Positions 7,634-16,897 of a DNA stretch of 64,000 bases are shown here, in pieces. Position numbers and translations under genes: made by a program. Every line of letters starts with the position of its first letter. The stretch's first letter is position 1. Source of the stretch: Zoogloea oleivorans (GTDB taxonomy: Bacteria > Pseudomonadota > Gammaproteobacteria > Burkholderiales > Rhodocyclaceae); NCBI RefSeq assembly GCF_008107625.1, contig NZ_SDKK01000004.1, positions 183,276-247,275 on the forward strand, read 5' to 3'. The notes under the pieces are model-generated. The model saw nothing but the letters and a program-made list of their open reading frames with translations, was not told where the DNA came from and searched no databases.

Positions 7634-8545
7634 ATGTCGCCCACCATGAACGCCGAATCGCTTGCGCACTTGCCACTTCCACAGAAGGATCGGCTCAAGC
7701 ACATCGAGCTGAGGTTGCGTTTCCTTGGGGAGGTCCGTCGCCCTGACCTAATGCAGAGGTTCGGCATCCAGTCGGCTGCGGCCTCACGTGATCTAGCGCT
7801 CTACAAAGAACTGGCGCCGAACAACATTGACTACGAAAGTCGAGGCAAGCGATACCTGCTGGGTGCCGAATTTGCACCGCTATTCCAGACACCTTCATCT
7901 CAAGTATTGAGCTGGTTGGGTGAGCAGCTGGGCGATGCCACTGCGCCATCTTCTGATGCGCTCCTCCCATGTCTCGCACCATCGCGGCTCTCATCCCCCG
8001 GGCTGGACGTGCTGGCATGCATTACCCGGGCCATTCACCTGGGGCAGGTACTCAGCATCCGCTATCACTCCATTAGCAGCGGCGAGTCATCCCGTGAGAT
8101 CGCTCCCTTCGCGCTGCTCGACACCGGGCTGCGATGGCATGTGCGCGCTTTTGACCGCAAGTCCCAAGAGTTTCGTGATTTCGTGGTCACGCGCATCAGT
8201 GATCCGACTCCCTGCCCCAAAGATACGCCATTGCGCCACGAGCGGCCTGAGCACGACGTGCAGTGGACGCGCATCGTGGAGTTGGATCTCGTGCCACATC
8301 CGGATCAGCCGCGTCCCGACATCACCCTTATGGACTACGACATGCTTGGTGGTGTACTGCGTCTCAAACTGCGCGCGGCACTAGCTGGCTACGCGCTGCG
8401 CAAGTGGAGCGTGGATTGCTCGCCAGAACATTGCTTGCGCGGCCCCGAGTATCGCCTTTGGCTGAAAGATCATCTGGCCCTGTATGGCGTCGAGACAGCC
8501 ATCCTGGCACCGGGCTACCCACCGGGCAAGGAGCAGGCTACATGA
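7634..8545 (+). CDS. brxR: BREX WYL-domain regulator BrxR
   Basis: 303 residues. N-terminal winged HTH (IELRLRFLGEVRRPDLMQRFGIQSAAASRDLALYKEL), then a WYL-type sensor domain (VLSIRYHSISSGESSREIAPFALLDTGLRWHVRAFDR) and a C-terminal WCX-like region. It is the first gene of a type I BREX operon and overlaps brxA by 4 bp (ATGA). BrxR is the known transcriptional repressor of BREX operons. ATG 7646 is an alternative start. The palindrome at 7562 is its probable operator. Confidence 0.85.
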   Translation: MSPTMNAESLAHLPLPQKDRLKHIELRLRFLGEVRRPDLMQRFGIQSAAASRDLALYKELAPNNIDYESRGKRYLLGAEFAPLFQTPSSQVLSWLGEQLGDATAPSSDALLPCLAPSRLSSPGLDVLACITRAIHLGQVLSIRYHSISSGESSREIAPFALLDTGLRWHVRAFDRKSQEFRDFVVTRISDPTPCPKDTPLRHERPEHDVQWTRIVELDLVPHPDQPRPDITLMDYDMLGGVLRLKLRAALAGYALRKWSVDCSPEHCLRGPEYRLWLKDHLALYGVETAILAPGYPPGKEQAT

Positions 8546-9153
8546 CAGAACGCTATCAACTGTCCTTCACGACCGGCGGTCTCTTCCTACAAGAGGCATC
8601 CACCGTCGCCGAATGCTATCTGCGGCTCGGCGATTGGCCAGCCACACGCGCTCTGGTGCGGCAAGAGAACCTCCTGCAGGTACGCACCGCTGCAGCGGCC
8701 ACCCGCATCAGCAAGGAGATCACTGCACGCCTGCAGCAATTGAACGAAGTCGAACTTCAGACTTTGCTGGAGTCAGGCCTCCGGGATCAGGCCTACCTAC
8801 TGTGGGTGGCAGCCTGCCGGCGGTACGCGCTCATCCGCGATTTCGCCATTGAGGTGCTGCGCGAACAGTATGTGCTACTGCGCCGCCAAGTGTCATTCGC
8901 TGACTACGATAGCTTCTACAACGGCAAGGCGCTCTGGCACGCAGAACTCGATGAGATCGCACACTCCACACAGTGCAAGCTGCGGCAGAACCTGTTTCGC
9001 ATGCTTCGCGAAGCAGATCTGGTGTCAGATCAGCACGCGATCCACCCTGCCCAGCTCAGTTCGCACCTCGCACAACTCCTGGCCAGACGTGGGCTTCAAG
9101 AACTCCTTATCTTCCCGGCCACAGAAAACGACATTCAGAGATGGCTTCAATGA
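8542..9153 (+). CDS. brxA: BREX protein BrxA (DUF1819)
   Basis: 203 residues, the usual size. YQLSFTTGGLFLQEASTVAECYLRLGDW at the N-terminus and the middle YLLWVAACRRYALIRDFAIEVLREQY are typical of the all-helical BrxA fold, a DNA-binding protein needed for BREX defence. AAGGAG lies before ATG 8542. The stop overlaps the brxB start. Confidence 0.9.
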   Translation: MTERYQLSFTTGGLFLQEASTVAECYLRLGDWPATRALVRQENLLQVRTAAAATRISKEITARLQQLNEVELQTLLESGLRDQAYLLWVAACRRYALIRDFAIEVLREQYVLLRRQVSFADYDSFYNGKALWHAELDEIAHSTQCKLRQNLFRMLREADLVSDQHAIHPAQLSSHLAQLLARRGLQELLIFPATENDIQRWLQ

Positions 9154-9806
9154 ACCAGAAGATCAGTCAACAACCTCTATCCAACCGCTTTGAGCATTTG
9201 ATTGAGGTGATCGGCGGTGAGCGCTTCTTGCAGATGCGTGGGCTGAACAACGATCTGCCCTTCTATATCTGCGAGTTTCGCGCCAGCGAAGCCTTTGAGA
9301 TGCAACGCTTGCAACGTCATCTCATCAGCTCGTTGGCCAATCTCAGTGTGCCATGCCTGGGTGGGCGCGGTGTGAGGGTGCTGGACATCAATCTGTACGA
9401 CGTCAGCATTAAGTTGCTGCAAGCTCGCGAAGGCAGCAGGGAAGGTAGCCGGCTCTGGGATGAACTCATTGCTGTCGAGACCGATGTCGAAAAGGACAAC
9501 CTGCTCGAACTGCTGCAGAACGTGCTCGGTGTCGAGGATTACCTGATCCCCGCTATTGGCGAGCGACTGCAGCAGACCGATTTTGACGTGCTGTTCCTGT
9601 CCGGCATCGGGGAAGTCTTCCCCTACATCCGATCGCACAACGTGCTCAATAACCTTCAAAGCACCGCGAAAGACAAGCCCACCGTGCTGTTCTTCCCTGG
9701 CGAGTACCGTCACTCGCTTGAGCAAGGGGCGTCGCTGGAGCTGTTCGGACTGTTGCACGACGACAAGTACTACCGCGCTTTCAATATTTTCGAGACCCAG
9801 GTTTGA
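9150..9806 (+). CDS. brxB: BREX protein BrxB (DUF1788)
   Basis: 218 residues from ATG 9150, which overlaps the brxA stop (ATGA); ATG 9141 is an in-frame alternative. LSNRFEHLIEVIGGERFLQMRGLNNDLPFYICEF is the DUF1788 signature region, with DVLFLSGIGEVFPYIRSHNVLNNL and VLFFPGEY later. BrxB is essential in type I BREX; biochemical role unclear. brxC begins 11 bp after the stop. Confidence 0.88.
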   Translation: MNQKISQQPLSNRFEHLIEVIGGERFLQMRGLNNDLPFYICEFRASEAFEMQRLQRHLISSLANLSVPCLGGRGVRVLDINLYDVSIKLLQAREGSREGSRLWDELIAVETDVEKDNLLELLQNVLGVEDYLIPAIGERLQQTDFDVLFLSGIGEVFPYIRSHNVLNNLQSTAKDKPTVLFFPGEYRHSLEQGASLELFGLLHDDKYYRAFNIFETQV

Positions 9807-9817
9807 GGAAAGACCCG

Positions 9818-12800
9818 ATGGAACTCAACCGCATTTTTTTGCACCCGGTCAGTCGCCCGATAGAAGGCGTCATCAAGGCCGACGACGAGTCGAGCCTCTA
9901 TGTTGAGCTCAACGAATATGTGCTGACAGACGAAGTGGCCAAGCGACTGGCGCACTTTCTTGATGCCTACAACGACTACCACGGTGCGAACGGCGTCTGG
10001 GTCTCGGGCTTCTTCGGCTCGGGCAAGTCACATCTCTTGAAGATGCTGGCCTTGATGCTGGAGAACCGCAGCATCGATGGCAGCTCCGCGCTCGACATCT
10101 TCCTGCCCAAGATCCCGAAGGAGGATGAGCTGCTACGCGCAGCACTCAAAAAGGCCGCGTCAATCCCTTCGAAGAGCATCCTGTTCAACATCGATCAGAA
10201 GGCCGACATTATCAGCAAGAGTCAGGCTGACGCCTTACTCTCGGTCTTCGTCAAGGTCTTCAACGAGACGTGTGGTTACTTCGGCAAACAGGGCTACATC
10301 GCGCAGTTCGAACGAGACCTGGACAGTCGGGAGCAGTTGGATGCGTTCAAAGACGCCTACCAGCGCCTGGCCAACAAACCCTGGGAGCGTGGCCGAGAAC
10401 AGGCGCTGCTGGAGTCGGGCAACATCGCCCGCGCCTATGCAGAGATCACCGGGGAAGACCCGGTACTGGCCAAAGGCATTCTGGACAAGTACCGCGCGCA
10501 GTACAGCGTGTCCATCGAGGACTTCAGCGAGCAAGTGAAGGCTTGGCTGGACAAGAAGCCCGCCAACTTCCGCCTCAACTTCTTCGTGGACGAGGTGGGG
10601 CAGTACATCGCCGACAACACCAAGCTGATGACCAACCTGCAGACGGTCGCCGAGAGCTTGGCGACCAAATGCCAGGGCCGCGCCTGGATCATCGTTACCG
10701 CCCAAGAGGACATGAACTCCGTCTTGGGGGACATGAACAAGCAGCAAAGCAACGACTTCTCGAAGATCCAAGCCCGCTTTGCCAACCGGCTCAAGCTCAC
10801 CAGTGCCGACGTGGCTGAGGTCATCCAGAAGCGCCTGCTCACCAAGAACAAGATCGGTACCGAGCTGCTTGCCACTACCTACGACCAGCAACTCAACAAC
10901 TTCAAAACCCTGTTCGAGTTCGCAGACGGCGGTCAGCAATATACGAACTTCCGAGACGCGGAACATTTCACCTACTGCTACCCCTTCGTGCCGTACCAGT
11001 TCCCGCTGTTTCAAGCAGCCATCCGTGGCATCTCGCTGCACAACGGCTTCGAAGGCAAGGCGAACTCGGTGGGCGAGCGCTCCATGCTCGGCGTGTTCAG
11101 GGAAGTCGCGATCGCGATTGATCAGGAGCCAGTTGGCCAGCTCGCCACCTTCGACCGCATGTTCGAGGGCATCCGAGGCGCGCTCAAGAGTGCGATTCAG
11201 AGCGCCATCAACAATGCCGAACGCCACCTGGGCGTCCCCTACGCTGTGCGCGTGCTCAAGGCGCTCTTCCTGGTCAAGTACGTCAAAGAGTTCAAAACCA
11301 CGCTACGCAACCTCAGCGTGCTGATGCTTGAGCGCTTTGGCGACGACCTGCCCGCGCAGCGCAAGCGGCTTGAAGCTGCACTCAACCTGCTGGAGCAACA
11401 GACCTACATCCAGCGTAATGGTGATGTCTACGAGTACCTGACCGACGAAGAAAAAGACGTCGAAGAGGAAATCAAGAACACCGAGGTTGAGAGCGCAGAC
11501 ATCCTGAAAGAGCTGGAGACGCTGCTGTTCGATGGCGTTATCAAACAGCGCAAGATCCGCCACAGCAACGGTCAGGACTACGCCTACACCCGCAAGATGG
11601 ATGACCGCGCGCTGAGCCGTGAGCACGAGCTGGCCATCCACATCGTCACGCCACTCTCGGACAACTTCGACAACGTCACCCTGCAGCGCATGCAAAGCAT
11701 GGGGCGTGATGAGCTACGCGTCGTCTTGCCAGCCGATGTGCGCTTCATGCAAGACCTGACGATGTACAAGCGCACCGAGAAGTACATCCGCCAGAATAGC
11801 AACACCCCCCAAGAGGCCGTCAAACGCATCCTGGATACCAAGGGCTTCCAGAACACCGAGCGCTTGAACGACCTGCAAGTGCGTGCCAAGGCGCTGCTAG
11901 GCAAGGCGACGCTCATCATCAATGCCGCAGATATGGACGTCAGTACCGAAGACGGCCAGACACGAGTGCTCAAAGGGTTTGAGCATCTGCTTCAAACCAC
12001 CTACCCCAACCTGCGCATGCTGCGCGACGTACCGTTCAATGAGGCGGACATCGGCAAGCATTTGCGCATGATGGAAGACGGGCTGATCGCCAACGACGCC
12101 ACCAGCCTCACCGAGCCCGAACAAGAACTGCTGGCCTTCATTCAGGGCAACGCTCGGGGCGGCGTGCGCACCACCGTCAAGAGCTTGATTGAGCGTTTCG
12201 AGCGTAAGAACTACGGCTGGTACTACGCCGCCATCCTGTGCAACCTGGCCCTGTTGTGTGCACGGGGCAAGGTCGAGGTGCGGCAAGACAGCAATCCGCT
12301 GGAGCATGACGCTCTGGAGCGCAGCCTGCGCAATACCAATGCCCATGCCAAGTTAGTGCTTGAGCCACAGGTGGAATTCAGCGCCTCGCAAGTGCGCACG
12401 CTTAAAGAGTTCTTTGCCGACTTCTTCGACAAGCCGGCCAGCAGCAACGAGGCACGGGCACTTGCTCGTGAGGCCATCGACGCGCTGAAGGATCTGGAGA
12501 TCGAACTGGCCGACCTGCACGGCCAGAAAGCGCAGCTGCCATTCCTGAGCGTGCTCACGCCGGTACTGGCCACCCTGAAGGACGTGGCGAGCAAGAACCC
12601 TAATTGGTTCTTGACCGACCTTGCCCGTGCCGAAGACGCCTTGCTCGACACCAAGGAAAACATCATCGACCCGTTGCGGCGCTTCATGAACAGCCCGCAG
12701 CGCGCCATCTTTGAGCAGGCCCGCTTGTTGGTTGCCGAGCAGGAGGACAACTTTGCCTATGTGGGCCCAGCTGAAGTGGAGGCTGTTCGCAACCTGCTGG

Positions 12801-13378
12801 CCGACAGCAAACCTTGGCAAGGCAACCGCTTGCAGCAGCTCAAACCGCAGCTTGATGCCCTGCAACAAGCCATTGCCAACCAGTTGGCCAGTGAAAAGGA
12901 GGCCGCCTCCAGCCGCCTTGCGGAGCTGGAACAAAGGCTGCAAGCCACCGAGGAACATGGCCGTCTCGGCTCCACTCAACAGGCGCAGCTGACCCAGCCC
13001 TTTGCAGATGCCCGCCTGGCGCTGCAAGGCCAGAAGCGCATTGCCATGATCCGTGATCAGCTGCGGTACTTCGAGGACAGCCGCTTCCCCCAGTTGCTGG
13101 TGCAACTGGAGCAATGGGCCAAGCCCGAGAGGCCTGCGTCGCCTGGTTCCACCCCGGATGCAGCTGTCAGGTCTTCCGTTGGCGAAGGAATGCCCCCGGC
13201 CAGCACGACAGCCACCAAGCCCGCGTCACCCGAGCCCAAACTGGTGCCCGCCCGCACCATCAAGGTCAGTTACGCCAAGCCCTGGCTGACCAATGAGGCC
13301 GAGCTCGACGACTACCTGAACAAACAGCGCGAAGCCTGGCTGAAGGAAATCCTGGCCGGCAACCGCGTGCAGATCTGA
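9818..13378 (+). CDS. brxC: BREX AAA+ ATPase BrxC
   Basis: 1186 residues, normal length. Starts MELNRIFLHPVSRPIEGVIK. Walker A GFFGSGKS at residues 64-71, acidic FFVDEVGQYI as Walker B, long helical middle and a coiled-coil C-terminal third (about 1000-1080). BrxC/PglY is a large ATPase of the BREX defence and methylation complex. The four-base-scale spacing to its neighbours places it in one operon with brxB and pglX. No frameshift or truncation seen. Confidence 0.92.
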   Translation: MELNRIFLHPVSRPIEGVIKADDESSLYVELNEYVLTDEVAKRLAHFLDAYNDYHGANGVWVSGFFGSGKSHLLKMLALMLENRSIDGSSALDIFLPKIPKEDELLRAALKKAASIPSKSILFNIDQKADIISKSQADALLSVFVKVFNETCGYFGKQGYIAQFERDLDSREQLDAFKDAYQRLANKPWERGREQALLESGNIARAYAEITGEDPVLAKGILDKYRAQYSVSIEDFSEQVKAWLDKKPANFRLNFFVDEVGQYIADNTKLMTNLQTVAESLATKCQGRAWIIVTAQEDMNSVLGDMNKQQSNDFSKIQARFANRLKLTSADVAEVIQKRLLTKNKIGTELLATTYDQQLNNFKTLFEFADGGQQYTNFRDAEHFTYCYPFVPYQFPLFQAAIRGISLHNGFEGKANSVGERSMLGVFREVAIAIDQEPVGQLATFDRMFEGIRGALKSAIQSAINNAERHLGVPYAVRVLKALFLVKYVKEFKTTLRNLSVLMLERFGDDLPAQRKRLEAALNLLEQQTYIQRNGDVYEYLTDEEKDVEEEIKNTEVESADILKELETLLFDGVIKQRKIRHSNGQDYAYTRKMDDRALSREHELAIHIVTPLSDNFDNVTLQRMQSMGRDELRVVLPADVRFMQDLTMYKRTEKYIRQNSNTPQEAVKRILDTKGFQNTERLNDLQVRAKALLGKATLIINAADMDVSTEDGQTRVLKGFEHLLQTTYPNLRMLRDVPFNEADIGKHLRMMEDGLIANDATSLTEPEQELLAFIQGNARGGVRTTVKSLIERFERKNYGWYYAAILCNLALLCARGKVEVRQDSNPLEHDALERSLRNTNAHAKLVLEPQVEFSASQVRTLKEFFADFFDKPASSNEARALAREAIDALKDLEIELADLHGQKAQLPFLSVLTPVLATLKDVASKNPNWFLTDLARAEDALLDTKENIIDPLRRFMNSPQRAIFEQARLLVAEQEDNFAYVGPAEVEAVRNLLADSKPWQGNRLQQLKPQLDALQQAIANQLASEKEAASSRLAELEQRLQATEEHGRLGSTQQAQLTQPFADARLALQGQKRIAMIRDQLRYFEDSRFPQLLVQLEQWAKPERPASPGSTPDAAVRSSVGEGMPPASTTATKPASPEPKLVPARTIKVSYAKPWLTNEAELDDYLNKQREAWLKEILAGNRVQI

Positions 13379-13386
13379 GGCAGGCC

Positions 13387-15216
13387 ATGGATACCAGCAA
13401 ACTCAAAAAATTCGCCCAGTTCGCCCGTCGCACCCTGGGCAAGCAAGTGAGCGCCAAGCTGACCTTGGTGCTGTCGGAAGGCAGTGCAGCGCGTCGCGAA
13501 AGTGCGTCGACCGTCAAGAAGCTGGAAGACGCTATCAAGAGCTACGGCAAGGAACAGGTCATCGACCGAGTGGCCTACACCTGGTTCAACCGTTTCTGCG
13601 CGCTGCGTTTCATGGACGTGAACCGCTACACGCGCATCGGCATCGTGTCACCTGCCGAAGGTCAGTTCCAGCCGGAAATCCTGCTGGAAGCCAAGATGGG
13701 CCACATCGAAGAGGAGATGGTGCCCGCCAAGACGCAGCAACTCGTGGCCGATCTGCTGGCGGGCAAGAGCCCCAGCCATGATCCGCAAGGCGAGGCCTAC
13801 CGCCTGCTGGTGGTGGCTGCCTGTAACGCGTGGCATCAGGCAATGCCCTTCTTGTTCGAGCGCATCGACGACTACACCGAGTTGTTGATGCCCGACGACC
13901 TGCTCTCGGGCAACTCCATCTTGGCCTACACCCGCGAGGCCATGACGCCTTCAGCCTGCAAGGACTTGGCTACGGGCGAGCCAATTGTCGAAGTCATCGG
14001 CTGGCTATACCAGTTCTACATCTCCGAGAAGAAGGATGCCGTCTTCGAAGGGCTGAAAAAAAACCAGAAGATCACCCCCGAGAACATCCCGGCCGCGACC
14101 CAGCTGTTCACGCCGCATTGGATCGTGCGCTACCTGGTGGACAACTCGCTTGGGCGCCTGTGGCTGCTCAACTGCCCCAACTCAAAGTTGGCCGAGCAGA
14201 TGGCCTACTACATCCCGCCCGAGAAGCCGGAGACCGACTTCCTTCGCATCAATGGGCCCGAAGACATCAAGGTCTGCGACCCTGCCTGTGGCTCTGGCCA
14301 CATGCTCACGTACGCCTTTGACCTGCTGTACGCCATCTACGAAGAAGAGGGTTACGACGCAGCCGAGATCCCGGAAAAGATCCTGACGCACAACCTTTAC
14401 GGCATTGAGCTCGACGAACGTGCCGGCGAATTGGCCGCCTTCGCCCTGACCATGAAGGCACGCGCCCGCCAGCGTCGCTTCTTTAACAAGCGCGTCAAGC
14501 CCAACATCACCGTGCTGGAGAAGGTGGAGTTCAGCCGCCAAGAACTAGACGAGTACATGGGCCATGTAGGCCGCGACCTGTTCACCTACGGCCTGCGCGA
14601 AACGTTGCAGCAGTTCAGCGAGGCCGACAACTTCGGCTCGCTGATCGTGCCCAAGGTGGGCAACGTCGCCGACGTGTTGGCCACGCTGGAAACCAAGGAC
14701 ATGGCCGGCAACCTCTTTCTGGCCGAAACACATCAGCGCGTGCTCAAGGTGCTGCGCATGGCCGAAGCCCTGGGCCCTCGCTATGCCGTGGTGGTGGCCA
14801 ACCCGCCCTACATGGGCGGCAAAGGGATGAATGGACGGCTGAGCACATGGGCCAAGGAGAACTACCCAAACAGCAAGTCCGACCTGTTTGCCATGTTCAT
14901 CGAGCGCAATCTGGATCTGACGGTGAAAGCTGGCGAGGTTGCCATGATCACCATGCAGAGCTGGATGTTCCTGTCGTCCTTCGAAGCTTTGCGCAGTCGC
15001 ATCCTGGACCAGCACACCATTCTCTCGATGGCCCACCTGGGTGCCCGGGCCTTCGACAGCATCGGCGGTGAAGTGGTGTCCACGACCGCCTTTGTGCTGG
15101 AGAACACGCACAAGCCGGAGTACCGAGGAGCGTATCTGCGCCTGGTGGACGGCAACTCGGAAGCGGAAAAGATGGAGATGATGGTCAAGGCCATCGCTCA
15201 AGGCAGGGCGGCATGA
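13387..15216 (+). CDS. pglX: BREX methyltransferase PglX, N-terminal half (catalytic domain)
   Basis: 609 residues where family members are about 1200. It contains the whole class I adenine-N6 methyltransferase core: SAM motif DPACGSG at 298-304 and catalytic NPPY at 472-475, preceded by the helical N-terminal domain. It ends LRLVDGNSEAEKMEMM then KAIAQGRAA, the point where an intact PglX runs on into its target-recognition domain. That domain is encoded separately at 20357-22141. The stop TGA overlaps the ATG of the next gene (ATGA), so the end is integrated into the operon rather than random. It methylates host DNA to mark self, presumably only with the other half. Confidence 0.9.
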   Translation: MDTSKLKKFAQFARRTLGKQVSAKLTLVLSEGSAARRESASTVKKLEDAIKSYGKEQVIDRVAYTWFNRFCALRFMDVNRYTRIGIVSPAEGQFQPEILLEAKMGHIEEEMVPAKTQQLVADLLAGKSPSHDPQGEAYRLLVVAACNAWHQAMPFLFERIDDYTELLMPDDLLSGNSILAYTREAMTPSACKDLATGEPIVEVIGWLYQFYISEKKDAVFEGLKKNQKITPENIPAATQLFTPHWIVRYLVDNSLGRLWLLNCPNSKLAEQMAYYIPPEKPETDFLRINGPEDIKVCDPACGSGHMLTYAFDLLYAIYEEEGYDAAEIPEKILTHNLYGIELDERAGELAAFALTMKARARQRRFFNKRVKPNITVLEKVEFSRQELDEYMGHVGRDLFTYGLRETLQQFSEADNFGSLIVPKVGNVADVLATLETKDMAGNLFLAETHQRVLKVLRMAEALGPRYAVVVANPPYMGGKGMNGRLSTWAKENYPNSKSDLFAMFIERNLDLTVKAGEVAMITMQSWMFLSSFEALRSRILDQHTILSMAHLGARAFDSIGGEVVSTTAFVLENTHKPEYRGAYLRLVDGNSEAEKMEMMVKAIAQGRAA

Positions 15217-16358
15217 TCACTCAACTGCAGCTCAAGAATTTCACCGCCTTCACTGAGTTGGCCATCGACTTCTCGCCTGGCATCAACATCATCATCGGCG
15301 AGAACGGCACTGGGAAAACTCAGCTTCTTAAGGCCATTCGCGCTTTGAGCGGAGCGTGGGCGCATGGGGAAAATGCAGATGAGCAGTTAGCGCAGAAGCT
15401 CTGCCGACTCTATCTTCCGCTTAGCGAGAAAGTGGGAGGGCTGCGTCGCTCTGGGTCACGTAGAAAAGCCTTGCTCAGTGCCAACTTTAATTCGGGGCGG
15501 GATGTTACTGCGGCCTTTGGAGGATCTGATACTGCAGTCCGTATCACAAGCAATGGGAACATCACTCCTGCCGAAGCACTCTTCATCCCAACGAAAGAAG
15601 TGCTATCCCTAGCTCGTGGCTTGAATTCTGGCAAGGCAGATGACGAGACTATCAATTTAATCTTCGACGACAGCTACATCGATTTAGCTAAGCTACTTTT
15701 CAATAGAGTTGAAGGAAACCTATCCAAAAGGATTCAGGAGGACCCTCGCCTCTCCAGCATCGTACCAAGGATAACCAAATTGATTGGAGGGAGGTACATT
15801 CTCAAGAAGGGCCATATCTGCTTTCAGGCTGGCCAGTATGAGGAAAAGGTTGGCCAATCCGTACAGAACGAAGAAACATCAGCACAGGTATTCAAGAGCT
15901 CCAAAATTCAATTCACTCCTTCAGAGTCGGCATTAGTTTCTAGCGCAATGACTGCTGAGGGATTTAGAAAAATTGGGATGCTGCAGCGCCTGCTCAGCAA
16001 CGGCAGCCTCAACCCTGGCACCACCGGCCCGCTGCTGTGGGACGAGCCTGAATCCAACCTCAACCCCAAGCTGATGCGGGATCTGGTGCAGGCCCTGCTG
16101 GAACTCGCCCGCAACGGGCAGCAAGTCATCCTGGCCACACACGACTACGTGCTGCTCAAGTGGTTCGACCTGCTGATGGACAAGGGTAAGGGCGATCAGG
16201 TGCGTTTCCATGTGCTGTCCCGCGATGCCGACACCGGCCAGGTGCGTCGCGACAGCATGGACGACTACCGCGCCATTGAGCCGAATGCCATCGCCGAGAC
16301 CTTCAATGAGCTGACCAAGGAACAGGTCGCTCGCAAGATGGGAGGTCTGGGCAAATGA
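15213..16358 (+). CDS. AAA ATPase (OLD/RecF-like) nested in pglX
   Basis: 381 residues. N-terminal MITQLQLKNFTAFTELAIDF with Walker A GENGTGKT (29-36) is the AAA_15/AAA_21 pattern of OLD, RecF and PARIS AriA-type ATPases; late LLWDEPESNLNPK is Walker B and ILATHDYVLLK the switch. No TOPRIM domain is fused. The start overlaps the pglX N-half stop and the stop overlaps the next start by 4 bp, so it pairs with the downstream nuclease-like gene. Codons 50-245 look richer in A/T than the rest. Likely the sensor/motor of an ATPase-nuclease defence pair; exact system not recognised. Confidence 0.8.
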   Translation: MITQLQLKNFTAFTELAIDFSPGINIIIGENGTGKTQLLKAIRALSGAWAHGENADEQLAQKLCRLYLPLSEKVGGLRRSGSRRKALLSANFNSGRDVTAAFGGSDTAVRITSNGNITPAEALFIPTKEVLSLARGLNSGKADDETINLIFDDSYIDLAKLLFNRVEGNLSKRIQEDPRLSSIVPRITKLIGGRYILKKGHICFQAGQYEEKVGQSVQNEETSAQVFKSSKIQFTPSESALVSSAMTAEGFRKIGMLQRLLSNGSLNPGTTGPLLWDEPESNLNPKLMRDLVQALLELARNGQQVILATHDYVLLKWFDLLMDKGKGDQVRFHVLSRDADTGQVRRDSMDDYRAIEPNAIAETFNELTKEQVARKMGGLGK

Positions 16359-16870
16359 AGCTGCGCGAGCGCGACTTGGAAATCGACTTCACCGATGCCA
16401 TTGACGCAATTGTCTTTGACCAGATGAAAGCCGATCAGCCGGGCTATCACGGCATCGGACAAATGCACCGCGTCGATTTTGTGGTCGAGCTTGAGGCTGC
16501 CATTGTCTTCGTCGAGGTGAAGGACCCGGGCAACCCCAAGGCTCAGGCTGAGGGTTTGGCAAAGTTTCATGGCGAGCTGCAAGACGGAACGCTCAGCGAC
16601 ACCTTTGCCGCCAAGTTCATCGACACCTTCCTGTACCGCTGGGCCGAGGAGTGCCTGCAAAAGCCGGTTCACTACGTCAGCCTGGTCACGCTCGAAGACA
16701 ACGAGCTTCTGCCGAACTTCTCGGACGAGATCGCCAAGAAGCTTCCACCGATGGGCAAGTCTGTTCCGCGCTGGAAACGCCAGCTGGTGGAGAACTGCCA
16801 GGTGTTCAACATCGAGCTTTGGAACGCGAGCTTTCCGAAATGGCCGGCAGCGCGCGTCGCGAAGGTGTAG
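16355..16870 (+). CDS. Small PD-(D/E)XK nuclease-like protein
   Basis: 171 residues. HRVDFVVELEAAIVFVEVKD gives Asp41 and Glu54-Val-Lys56, the D...ExK pattern of the PD-(D/E)XK nuclease fold, with Gly33/35 and His39 upstream. The rest (AKFIDTFLYRWAEECLQKPVHYVSLVTLED) fits the later strands of that fold. It overlaps the ATPase gene by 4 bp and ends 27 bp before the SIR2 gene. Probably the effector of the ATPase; family not identified. Confidence 0.65.
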   Translation: MKLRERDLEIDFTDAIDAIVFDQMKADQPGYHGIGQMHRVDFVVELEAAIVFVEVKDPGNPKAQAEGLAKFHGELQDGTLSDTFAAKFIDTFLYRWAEECLQKPVHYVSLVTLEDNELLPNFSDEIAKKLPPMGKSVPRWKRQLVENCQVFNIELWNASFPKWPAARVAKV

Positions 16871-16897
16871 CAACAAATCAAGCCCAGGGAGAGAAGA

